DNA of 21,230 bases, taken from the NCBI GenBank assembly GCA_009746045.1, contig RPFO01000406.1, forward strand, positions 3,136,872 through 3,158,101, read 5' to 3'. The position numbers and the translations under genes were made by a program. The stretch is from Mesostigma viride (Eukaryota > Streptophyta > Mesostigmatophyceae > Mesostigmatales > Mesostigmataceae). The notes under the pieces are model-generated. The model was not told the origin of the DNA. It did not search any database and worked only from the letters and a program-made list of their open reading frames with translations. This document shows, one piece after another, positions 7,584 through 14,592 of this stretch (its first letter is position 1; each line of letters starts with the position of its first letter).

Positions 7584-8126
7584 TTAATCGTCATTCAGAC
7601 AGGCTAGCAGAGACGCGCGAATAGCGAGCATCTTCTGCTCATAAGGCGTCGTAGTCCGCACATTCGGCACTGGGTTCGCGGCCCGTTCGCGTTCCTCTTG
7701 TTCGATCTCGGATTTCGGCTTACGACCGCGGCGAGGGCGTGGCGTGTCTGACGGCGTCGATGCCACCTCTTCAGCGGCCAACAGTCGCTCGATGCGGTAC
7801 TTGTTTCGCTTTTCTTCCATCTCGAGCTCGACCAGACGTTGTCTTTGGATTTCGAGTTCCTTCTCCAGCACCTTCCGCTTAGTAATTTCAGCTTCTCGCT
7901 CCTCCTGCCGTTTCTTCGCGCGCTCCTCGTTGTGTTTTTGATGGTATGGCCGCATCTTCTCGCGGAGAGCCGCCCGCTGTTCGTCAGTTAGTCGAGGACC
8001 CTTGCGGCCCTTCGCGGGAGGGGCTTGGACCTCCACAGTCTTCGCTGGTTCCTGCTGTGGCGCTGGTTCCGCGTCGGACGCGACGGGTGTCTTTGGCGAA
8101 TCTGGAGCGTCTGGGACCTGATCCAT
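7584..8126 (-). CDS. Coiled-coil protein with an AT-hook, unrecognised
   Basis: The 180-residue protein begins at an ATG with a TATAAG 33 nt upstream. Residues 1-45 are Pro/Ala/Glu-rich and probably disordered. Residues about 47-121 are a continuous Glu/Arg/Lys/Leu-rich helix with heptad character (coiled coil). PRRGRKPK at 131-138 is an AT-hook core. The last 20 residues end in an acidic NDD. It is the first gene of the minus-strand block, and 22 nt separate its stop from the packaging ATPase start. No family is recognised. A scaffold, core or regulatory DNA-binding role is conceivable, but only the DNA-binding motif and the coiled coil are visible. Confidence 0.7.
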   Translation of the reverse strand: MDQVPDAPDSPKTPVASDAEPAPQQEPAKTVEVQAPPAKGRKGPRLTDEQRAALREKMRPYHQKHNEERAKKRQEEREAEITKRKVLEKELEIQRQRLVELEMEEKRNKYRIERLLAAEEVASTPSDTPRPRRGRKPKSEIEQEERERAANPVPNVRTTTPYEQKMLAIRASLLACLNDD

Positions 8127-8153
8127 GGAATCGGATTTCTCTGAAAATAGTTT

Positions 8154-8159
8154 CTTATA
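8154..8159 (-). promoter_or_regulatory. TATA box of the coiled-coil gene
   Basis: TATAAG starts 33 nt before the ATG at 8126, a conventional TATA spacing that differs from the 12-15 nt spacing at several other genes here. An identical sequence exists in repeat copy 2, but no gene start follows it there. Confidence 0.45.
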
Positions 8160-8318
8160 ATGGGCGAGAACGAACGCCGCAATCGAAGTGTTCCTGACGG
8201 CGGCAAAGATTACGTGGCACGCTCTTGGGGTTCCAGTTTCGCTGGCATGGCCGGCGACTAGGGCCGTTTTTAGCGGATGATAATCAGTTTGGATTTTGTA
8301 ACTGGGTGATTAGTTACG

Positions 8319-8400
8319 GGCAGTTTTCGTTGTTGTTCAGGCGGTTAAAAAGGTCGTATTTATAAGGCCTTTTAATTTTGTATGCTGGCCTGAAACTGCC
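8319..8400. other. Nested palindrome with AT-rich centre, candidate origin, copy 1
   Basis: Three nested inverted pairs share one centre: GGCAGTTT (8319-8326) with AAACTGCC (8393-8400), TCAGGC (8337-8342) with GCCTGA (8388-8393), and TTAAAAAGG (8345-8353) with CCTTTTAA (8368-8375). The centre TCGTATTTATAAGG is AT-rich. It lies between the two divergent gene blocks. Since the element encodes a UL9-like helicase, a family that in herpesviruses binds inverted sites around an AT-rich core, this is a reasonable replication-origin candidate. A regulatory hairpin is the alternative. Confidence 0.45.
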
Positions 8401-8566
8401 TTTGATTGGCGACTAGTGTAGTTAAAAGTTCTGACTCGAATCATTTTGCTGACATTTCGTAGTTGCCGGTCTGACATTAGTTGTGTCAGTAAGGCTGGGA
8501 TTTTTTTAGGGGCGTTGCCATGTAGCGTGTTGTGTCGACTTTTTAGGGACCTTGCGAGGAAGGGGA

Positions 8567-9485
8567 CTTTTTAGGGACCTTGCATGACGCTGGGCACGCG
8601 TTGGCCGAGGCTATGGTGATGCAAGGAATGCCGACGCCTCCCCGGCCTTGTGCCCGCTCGGGCGCAGGGCTTAATTAAATTAACAGACGGGCGGCAGCCC
8701 CTGAGCTTCCGGTTTCACGGAAGTCACAGCGGCTGCCAAGTGTCCGGACTGATTCTCACTTTGGAACTGGGTCCGGATGGTTGGGAATCTGCGCAGGAGG
8801 TTGGGCTGCGCTAGTGCAATATTCAGATCGAATATGAAGGGGAAGATCTGCTTGTCGAAACGGAAGGGCTGGCCTGCGTGGCAGCCTTGTACCTGAGGAT
8901 GCTTGCGCTTCGGGTTAAGGTTCTGTGACGTTGGCTGGCCTGCCTTGGGCTGGTTCGTACCTGGGGATGCTTGCGCTCCGGGTTGGACTAGTTGAGGTCG
9001 TGGCGATAATTTTAATAAATTTGAAAATATTTTCACTCACACCGTTGTTTGGCGCGCGGTCTCGGCGCTGGGGGTGAGGGCTGATATGCGGCCTTGATTA
9101 TATGCCTAACGGTAAATCTGTTATATAGCATGGTAGGTGCGGGGGTGTGCCCCCTGTCAAGGACGATGCTCTCCTAAAGGGGTCGTGGCGAAATATAGTG
9201 AGAAACGAAACTTGGGGTTTCGGTAATTGCTTGATCGCTGTGTCTTCTGCTTTGTCTTCGCAACAACAACAACTCCTGTTGCCGATCAGAGGGGAGGCCT
9301 TCTTTGGGGTCGGTGGCGGGCCCTGCAAAGGGTCAATTCGCGGGAATGTGGTTACCTATAACAGTGCATCAATGCATCCACAGCTGCTGGTGTTAAAACG
9401 GGGTCCATTGCGGCAGGGCATTCTCGATGGACACGCGGTCCTGGGAGAGAGGGGAGCGGCTTTGAGTCAGCCAGGCGTGGGGGAG
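8567..9485. other. Unique segment X between the repeat modules, no convincing gene
   Basis: This 919-bp segment sits between R copy 1 and S copy 1. In the second module its place is taken by an unrelated 44 bp (10048-10091). Its left edge repeats the 19-bp GACTTTTTAGGGACCTTGC (8537-8555 and 8565-8583), a sign of slippage or template switching at the junction. Inside, a 28-bp sequence occurs twice at 68-bp spacing (8889-8916 and 8957-8984, two mismatches). An AT-rich patch lies at 9007-9033 and a TTATATAG at 9119-9126. The open frames here (for example 9036-8680 minus, 9147-9554 plus) begin with GTG and show no domain, so I do not call them genes. Confidence 0.6.
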
Positions 9486-9612
9486 TTGGGGATTCGCAAA
9501 CTTTGCTCGGAGAACTGCAAATGGCAGGGGACGCCATTTTGCTGTCCATTTTAAGCGACCACTTAATGTTTTCAATAAGAAGTTGGTGGAGTGGGAGCAA
9601 TGGATACACGAA
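9486..9612. repeat. Control-region repeat S, copy 1
   Basis: This 127-bp segment is repeated at 10092-10218 with one substitution near its left edge. It ends ...TACACGAA, the last three bases (GAA) being shared with the start of R copy 2. That 3-bp overlap marks the tandem-duplication joint. Copy 2 lies directly upstream of the 1078-codon gene. Confidence 0.93.
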
Positions 9613-10047
9613 TCGGATTTCTCTGAAAATAGTTTCTTATAATGGGCGAGAACGAACGCCGCAATCGAAGTGTTCCTGACGGCGGCAAAGATTACGTGGC
9701 ACGCTCTTGGGGTTCCAGTTTCGCTGGCATGGCCGGCGACTAGGGCCGTTTTTAGCGGATGATAATCAGTTTGGATTTTGTAACTGGGTGATTAGTTACG
9801 GGCAGTTTTCGTTGTTGTTCAGGCGGTTAAAAAGGTCGTATTTATAAGGCCTTTTAATTTTGTATGCTGGCCTGAAACTGCCTTTGATTGGCGACTAGTG
9901 TAGTTAAAGTTCTGACTCGAATCATTTTGCTGACATTTCGTAGTTGCCGGTCTGACATTAGTTGTGTCAGTAAGGCTGGGATTTTTTTAGGGGCGTTGCC
10001 ATGTAGCGTGTTGTGTCGACTTTTTAGGGACCTTGCGAGGAAGGGGA
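9610..10047. repeat. Control-region repeat R, copy 2
   Basis: Second copy of 8128-8566, offset 1482 bp (1481 after the single-base deletion). It is followed by a 44-bp stretch (10048-10091) unlike segment X, and then S copy 2. Confidence 0.95.
9801..9882. other. Nested palindrome with AT-rich centre, candidate origin, copy 2
   Basis: Identical to 8319-8400 in all arms and the centre. The complete conservation of both copies fits either a recent duplication or an assembly that placed two alleles in tandem. Confidence 0.45.
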
Positions 10048-10091
10048 AGGTCTTTTTTCTTGCCCACCCACCCTCCCTGTGTTTTGTTGTC

Positions 10092-10218
10092 TTGGGAATT
10101 CGCAAACTTTGCTCGGAGAACTGCAAATGGCAGGGGACGCCATTTTGCTGTCCATTTTAAGCGACCACTTAATGTTTTCAATAAGAAGTTGGTGGAGTGG
10201 GAGCAATGGATACACGAA
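10092..10218. repeat. Control-region repeat S, copy 2
   Basis: Second copy of 9486-9612. It abuts the short unique leader (10219-10254, containing GCTATAG and ATATTATT) of the plus-strand 1078-codon gene and so belongs to that gene's upstream region. Confidence 0.93.
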
Positions 10219-10254
10219 GCTATAGTTTTAATGTGAGATATTATTCATAAAGAG

Positions 10255-13200
10255 ATGGTCGTTGTAAGCTCCAATCCGTCCAGCTTTAACCTCGCAACTG
10301 GGATTGTGGAAGATGGTGTAGACGAGCGGATTACGGACGTCGAAAGTGACGTACAAGCTCTTCAGCTAGCGGTTCATCCGTTTGACAGACACGTGACGAT
10401 CAACGGGGTCCGATACATGTACCCAGGCGCACCGACGAGACTCCGACTCGGCGACAGTTATTCGGATTGGTCGGCGGTTACGACGGGCGAGTCGAGTGGC
10501 CTGCTGGAGGTCGACGGTGGAATAGTTGCTGACTGGATCCGGATTTCATCCCTATGGCTGCTGGATCAGTATGCGAACATGTCTGAAATAGTCGCGGATC
10601 GTATTTTGACACGCGATCAAATCGACTGGCTTTTTGACCAGCACGGCGTAGGATACACGACACTGCCTGATCCGACTGCGATGTTCACGATCGAGTACGA
10701 AGACGGGACACTGTCCACGCCGGGAACCACGTTCACGATCACGAACAACCAAGACATCAGAATTCATCTCCCCTACACGGTCACCGGGGGCAGCAGCAGG
10801 GGGAAGTGCGTGTACAATGTTCAGGTTCTCGGCGCGCTCAACCCGATCGACGCGAGCCAGACGGCAGACGGTCCTTACATGAACGACACCCATTTCGGGA
10901 GCACCAGTCACGCATATTTCGGCAAGCTGATGAGTTTTTTGCAAGTAGGGTTCGCGACTACGAGAGACCTCAATCGAATGCAAAAGCTAACTTACAGCCT
11001 CCACATCACGCGCACGTACGCCCCTCTGACGTCCTGGGACATTGGGAGGATTGACCAGACAAGCGCGAATTACTGGGGGACGTCCGAGCCTCGTAAAACG
11101 TGGGTTGTGATAGGCGACGGCGGCGTGCCTGGTCTCACGCTAGGCATTCAGAATACGACGCCATCGGCCTATCAGCGGAAACTGCCCATCTCGTGGAAAG
11201 TCGACGATGTCGCAGTAACTGGCGCCATCGGTGGCGTGCAGCTTGACGTAGACGGAGGCTTGCGTGGAGAGGACGCGATTACGTGTGCTCTGACGTCGGA
11301 GGATCACGGGAAGTTTATCTCGGCCGACGTGACGATATACGACGACGCGACGATGACGACGTCCACGACCCAGCGAAAAGGGGCAGTCGTCGGCGTGGTA
11401 AAGACAGACCCTCTCGTATCCGCGATCCGAACCCCGAGCCATTTCTTCACGACGACGAGGCCGGCGATGGTCGGCGTTCAGATGTACGCGGATCGCGATT
11501 ACGGATGGGGCGGCAGTGAACACATCGCAACGAGTTACGAGATCATCGCAGACGGGGTCGTTGTTGGGTCAGTGACCGGCGCGGGGTTTTTGGACTATCT
11601 TCTGCCGTCGTCGTCGCAGGAGACGGTACAAATCACACCTCGCTTCTCGTGTCCTCGCGACGTTCCGAACCTGACCGGGGAAACCGTGACGGTAAGCGGA
11701 CCGTCCGAGACGTTCCACAGCCTCTTGCACTTCTCGCGAGACCCTGTGACAACGCTGCAGCCGACACACGATAGTTATGAGTACACGCCCGATCCCGCGA
11801 GTTTTTACGCGCTGGCAGCGGACGATGTCGCGCCTCCCGAGAAGTGCGTGGTGTTTAGCGATCAGGAAATCGACGGCCCGTTTGTCCTGTGTTTCGAAGT
11901 GGTCGTCCCGTCTGGAACAGCATTTGTCTCGCTATCTGACCATAACGACATAACAGGAAAATACCATCCCGCCTTCACGGACGGCCACGATTGCTGGAGG
12001 AACCAAGGAGCAGCTGATAATTGGTGGTCTGTTTGCGGGATCAACATCGACAAAACGAACGGGAAGATCCATCTCTATCAGAACCGGAAGATTGCCGCTG
12101 AGTATACACTCGACGCGACGTGGGCAAGTAAGACGATCTTCTGGGTTGCCTTTAGGAGACGGTCCGATGGCTTAATTGACCGGTATATCTCGTATTCCGC
12201 TCCAACTGGTCTGAGCAGCATAAATCAACTAGTGAATTCCGTGGCAGGTATTTTCACGGCCGCGCCGACTGGGATCGTAGCTCCGTACGCGCCTGGTCAG
12301 GTCAGAATAGTATTCCATCTAGACAGCGCCCAACAGACGATCATCAACTCGTGCGAGGTAGTGGACGACACAACAAATACCGAGTTTGTGTCCATCACAT
12401 CGACGAACCCAACTGGTCTTTATTCGGCTTCTGGAGACACGATACGTGTAACGCACCGCGGAACTATCGGGTTATACAGTTCAATCATGGGTCGTTATGC
12501 ACTCTCTGCACCCGTCCCAGGCGAGCCGAACCTATACTATCGAATCCTTACACTCTCAAAAAGCAACATCGTCCATGCCGTTGTCAAGTTGCCGTCATAC
12601 GACTATGGGAACGTTCCGATGACATACCCAGTTTCCATATACGGGATACTACCGGATCTCCCACACATTAAAAAATTCACAGTCAAGCTTTATTACAATT
12701 ACCCGTCGCTAAATGCTACCAATACACCAAGCACCGCCATACTCGGTCAGGACTGGGCCGGAGGAACAGTTATTACCTATGCGGCAACTAATTTTTCAGG
12801 GTATATGTTTGTCTACATGACGTGCCAGCGACCTACGTCTTTCGCACCGTCTAATGGCGGTCTCACACACTTATTCACGGCTACATTCGCTCCGAAAAGC
12901 GGCTTTAACCCCGATATCCCCTTGATATGGTTGGACCTATCAACTGCAGAATTTTACAGCGAAGGGGATATAAATCCAACATGGACGTCGAATTTTGACG
13001 AGGCCGTATACACAGATGAGCGAGAGGTTCATAGAATCCCGTTCACGATTAGAGGGATGCGAACGGTGGCCTACGACTACATGCAGCCAGAGCTCTGGGA
13101 ACTGGGCCCGAAAGGGGTCGCGAGCTTCCGTGATGAAACGGGCGCTGTCATACCGTCGCCGACAACACTCGCGTCCTTCTATTTCCGGGTCCAATTCACG

Positions 13201-13491
13201 CAAGGCGCGCCGGCTCTCCTGGACGTCGGCCATCCCTACAGACTCCTGCCAGACGCGGTTGGTCTAGTGTATGGCCCGGGCACGGCTGGTAGGCTGATAA
13301 TCGGGCCGTCCTGGCGAGTCGCTCCTGGTTTTGACGAGTCCGACGGGGTCTACGAGATCCTCCTGGTGGTAGACAAGCCACTTGGTTCAGGTAGCGCCGT
13401 GGTGTACCTGTACCCGCCTGCGAATTGCATGTCAAAATCCGGGGTACACGCTAGCGGCGAGGTATTTGCGCCTATTCAGTGGACCGTTTAA
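10255..13491 (+). CDS. Large presumed virion surface/attachment protein
   Basis: The 1078-residue open frame starts at an ATG and is intact. No family is recognised. Seen: residues about 20-38 form a short heptad-like helix (VDERITDVESDVQAL), as found at the trimer-forming base of fibre proteins. The rest is rich in Thr, Ser, Gly, Tyr and Val with alternating hydrophobic residues, which suggests mostly beta structure. A segment at about 540-640, with several Trp and Cys, looks like a separate beta-sandwich or lectin-like module. There is no signal peptide or membrane segment. It is the first gene of the plus-strand block, divergent from the ATPase block across the duplicated control region. 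Inference: a fibre, spike or minor structural protein of the virion. A highly divergent major capsid protein cannot be excluded, but the length is about twice the usual PLV/virophage value. Confidence 0.65.
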   Translation: MVVVSSNPSSFNLATGIVEDGVDERITDVESDVQALQLAVHPFDRHVTINGVRYMYPGAPTRLRLGDSYSDWSAVTTGESSGLLEVDGGIVADWIRISSLWLLDQYANMSEIVADRILTRDQIDWLFDQHGVGYTTLPDPTAMFTIEYEDGTLSTPGTTFTITNNQDIRIHLPYTVTGGSSRGKCVYNVQVLGALNPIDASQTADGPYMNDTHFGSTSHAYFGKLMSFLQVGFATTRDLNRMQKLTYSLHITRTYAPLTSWDIGRIDQTSANYWGTSEPRKTWVVIGDGGVPGLTLGIQNTTPSAYQRKLPISWKVDDVAVTGAIGGVQLDVDGGLRGEDAITCALTSEDHGKFISADVTIYDDATMTTSTTQRKGAVVGVVKTDPLVSAIRTPSHFFTTTRPAMVGVQMYADRDYGWGGSEHIATSYEIIADGVVVGSVTGAGFLDYLLPSSSQETVQITPRFSCPRDVPNLTGETVTVSGPSETFHSLLHFSRDPVTTLQPTHDSYEYTPDPASFYALAADDVAPPEKCVVFSDQEIDGPFVLCFEVVVPSGTAFVSLSDHNDITGKYHPAFTDGHDCWRNQGAADNWWSVCGINIDKTNGKIHLYQNRKIAAEYTLDATWASKTIFWVAFRRRSDGLIDRYISYSAPTGLSSINQLVNSVAGIFTAAPTGIVAPYAPGQVRIVFHLDSAQQTIINSCEVVDDTTNTEFVSITSTNPTGLYSASGDTIRVTHRGTIGLYSSIMGRYALSAPVPGEPNLYYRILTLSKSNIVHAVVKLPSYDYGNVPMTYPVSIYGILPDLPHIKKFTVKLYYNYPSLNATNTPSTAILGQDWAGGTVITYAATNFSGYMFVYMTCQRPTSFAPSNGGLTHLFTATFAPKSGFNPDIPLIWLDLSTAEFYSEGDINPTWTSNFDEAVYTDEREVHRIPFTIRGMRTVAYDYMQPELWELGPKGVASFRDETGAVIPSPTTLASFYFRVQFTQGAPALLDVGHPYRLLPDAVGLVYGPGTAGRLIIGPSWRVAPGFDESDGVYEILLVVDKPLGSGSAVVYLYPPANCMSKSGVHASGEVFAPIQWTV

Positions 13492-13507
13492 AATCTCCTC
13501 GCTATAT

Positions 13508-13512
13508 TATAA
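13508..13512 (+). promoter_or_regulatory. TATA-like element of the basic protein gene
   Basis: TATAA starts 13 nt before the ATG at 13521, within GCTATATTATAAC. This spacing matches the other short-leader elements of the block (12-15 nt). Confidence 0.4.
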
Positions 13513-13520
13513 CACACGCG

Positions 13521-13931
13521 ATGCCTCGGAAGATTGCTAGACGCCCTGCCAAGAAACCATCCAAAGCCCCTCGCAAAGCCCGAGCGCCTCCTAAAAAGAC
13601 CGCGACGACCGCGATGACAAACTCGATCGTTATCCATTCGCCTCACGTGACCCGGCCCGCGAAGAAGGGGAAGGTTGCCGAGGTCCGAGGATTCAAGGAC
13701 GCGATGTTGTTTGCCGCTCTCGCAGCAAACTCTCACCCTGTCGTGTATCCCCCTCTATCTGCCTACGACGCAAAACCGCTCTCTGTACCGTCTCCAGAAC
13801 CAGCGGCTGCCCTCGGCGCCGGGTCGGACGAACCTCTCCGCGTAGAGATCGTAGGGTCTGCTCCTCCGCCGGCTGCTAGGGAGCCCGTGGCGAGGACACC
13901 AGCTCGTCCGAGAGTGCGAGTAGCCAGTTAG
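13521..13931 (+). CDS. Small basic Arg/Lys/Pro/Ala-rich protein, core-like
   Basis: This 136-residue protein starts at ATG 13521; the frame runs upstream only with a GTG that overlaps the previous gene. Residues 1-30 are almost entirely Lys, Arg, Pro and Ala (MPRKIARRPAKKPSK...). A short hydrophobic helix (FKDAMLFAALAANSHPV) lies near residues 58-74. The C-terminal half is Pro/Ala-rich with a final Arg-rich tail. It starts 30 nt after the 1078-codon gene ends. The composition resembles DNA-condensing core proteins of other DNA viruses, but no homology is claimed. Hairpins begin at its stop codon. Confidence 0.65.
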   Translation: MPRKIARRPAKKPSKAPRKARAPPKKTATTAMTNSIVIHSPHVTRPAKKGKVAEVRGFKDAMLFAALAANSHPVVYPPLSAYDAKPLSVPSPEPAAALGAGSDEPLRVEIVGSAPPPAAREPVARTPARPRVRVAS

Positions 13932-13984
13932 CATTTTGGGCAACCAATATGCTAAGTGGATACAGTTTGGAAAGACCTTTCCAA
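13928..13984. terminator. Twin hairpins at the end of the basic protein gene
   Basis: The first hairpin, TTAGCAT (13928-13934) with ATGCTAA (13949-13955) plus inner TTGG/CCAA, includes the TAG stop codon. The second, TTGGAAAG-AC-CTTTCCAA (13967-13984), is an 8-bp perfect stem about 35 nt past the stop, the same distance as the hairpin after the recombinase gene. Candidate transcript 3'-end signals of the virus. Confidence 0.5.
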
Positions 13985-14012
13985 CGCCGTGCTGACCGCC
14001 TGAAACAGACAA

Positions 14013-14308
14013 GGGACAAGAAAGATATCAAGTCCCGAAGTCCTAGCCATCCGTGGCCGACTAGGGTGCAGTCCTCTGGTGTAGTGGACAGGACACGTGG
14101 CAGGCCGTGCCTGCACAGGCTTAGCCTGTCTATCACGTGACTGTGGTCCACGTAGCCAGGAGGAGCAGCAGCCTGTGACTAGTAGGGTACTGGAGCTGGC
14201 ACAGGCTGCAAGGATACTAGGCCTTGCAGGCTTGTGACAGGTCCTGTACTTCCTAGGTTGCAGAGTCTAGGCAAATCCAGTTCGTCCTGGCTCTGCACTG
14301 ATGCCAGT
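14013..14308. other. Back-to-back hairpin array including a T-shaped structure
   Basis: About 300 bases consist mostly of inverted repeats that abut one another. They are GGGAC/GTCCC (14013-14036), CCTAG/CTAGG (14042-14065), a compound structure at about 14068-14170, GCCTGTG/CACAGGC (14171-14206), TGCAAGG/CCTTGCA (14207-14228), ACAGG/CCTGT (14237-14247), TGCAGAG/CTCTGCA with inner CCAG/CTGG (14259-14297) and ACTG/CAGT (14297-14308). In the compound structure the outer arms CTGG/CCAG, GTGGAC/GTCCAC and CACGTG/CACGTG enclose two side hairpins, GCAGG/CCTGC (14100-14114) and ACAGGC/GCCTGT (14115-14129), giving a T shape like parvovirus-type terminal repeats. It could be a structured RNA, a viral terminus, or an origin. 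Not recognised. Confidence 0.7.
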
Positions 14309-14489
14309 GGACGTTGAGGATTTGCTTGCACGCCTGCACGTGCCTCGTCATGCCGATGGGAACGAGGAACAACGCAAGGATATAGCTTGGTCATGGGGGA
14401 TGACCAGCTATCTCGGAAAGCACGAACCGTGGGTGCCACCTTGGTCGTGGAAGTGCCCATTGTGGTCGTGGCCTGGTGAACAGATTTAA
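14301..14489 (+). CDS. Small ORF, Trp-rich tail, doubtful
   Basis: This is a 62-codon frame from an ATG. The C-terminal third has repeated tryptophans (WVPPWSWKCPLWSWP), which is unusual for random sequence. There is no family match and no clear promoter, and it lies between hairpin structures. It may be a real small protein, a remnant exon or chance. Confidence 0.25.
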   Translation: MPVDVEDLLARLHVPRHADGNEEQRKDIAWSWGMTSYLGKHEPWVPPWSWKCPLWSWPGEQI

Positions 14490-14533
14490 GGTTGCTGCCT
14501 TGCAACATTGGCTAAGACGCGCTGTGAAAGACC

Positions 14534-14560
14534 AAGAGCTCACATACGTTGGGAGCTCTT
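14534..14560. other. Hairpin upstream of the gene at 14593
   Basis: AAGAGCTC (14534-14541) and GAGCTCTT (14553-14560) form an 8-bp perfect stem with an 11-nt loop. It ends 32 nt before the ATG at 14593. It could be a terminator of the preceding unit or part of the leader. Confidence 0.4.
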
Positions 14561-14592
14561 TCTAACTCGTATTATTGTCTCCTTACTTCTTC

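Larger units (their letters stand above)
8128..8566. repeat. Control-region repeat R, copy 1
   Basis: This 439-bp segment is repeated almost base for base at 9610-10047; one A is missing from the second copy (GTTAAAAG versus GTTAAAG). Copy 1 begins two bases upstream of the coiled-coil gene's start codon and so contains that gene's promoter, including the TATAAG at 8154-8159. It also contains the nested palindrome at 8319-8400 and a CTGACA/TGTCAG inverted pair (about 8471-8489). Confidence 0.95.

Noticed and set aside
8680-9036. 118-codon minus-strand frame in segment X
   Set aside because: It starts with GTG, has no ATG to replace it, and mostly reflects the local 68-bp repeat.
9147-9554. 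135-codon plus-strand frame across X and S
   Set aside because: It begins with GTG, runs across a repeat junction and has no domain or coding-like composition.
8128-10218. CRISPR-like or LTR interpretation of the duplicated R and S segments
   Set aside because: There are only two copies, too long for CRISPR repeats, and the internal segment has no retroelement genes; a tandem duplication with a GAA joint explains the arrangement.
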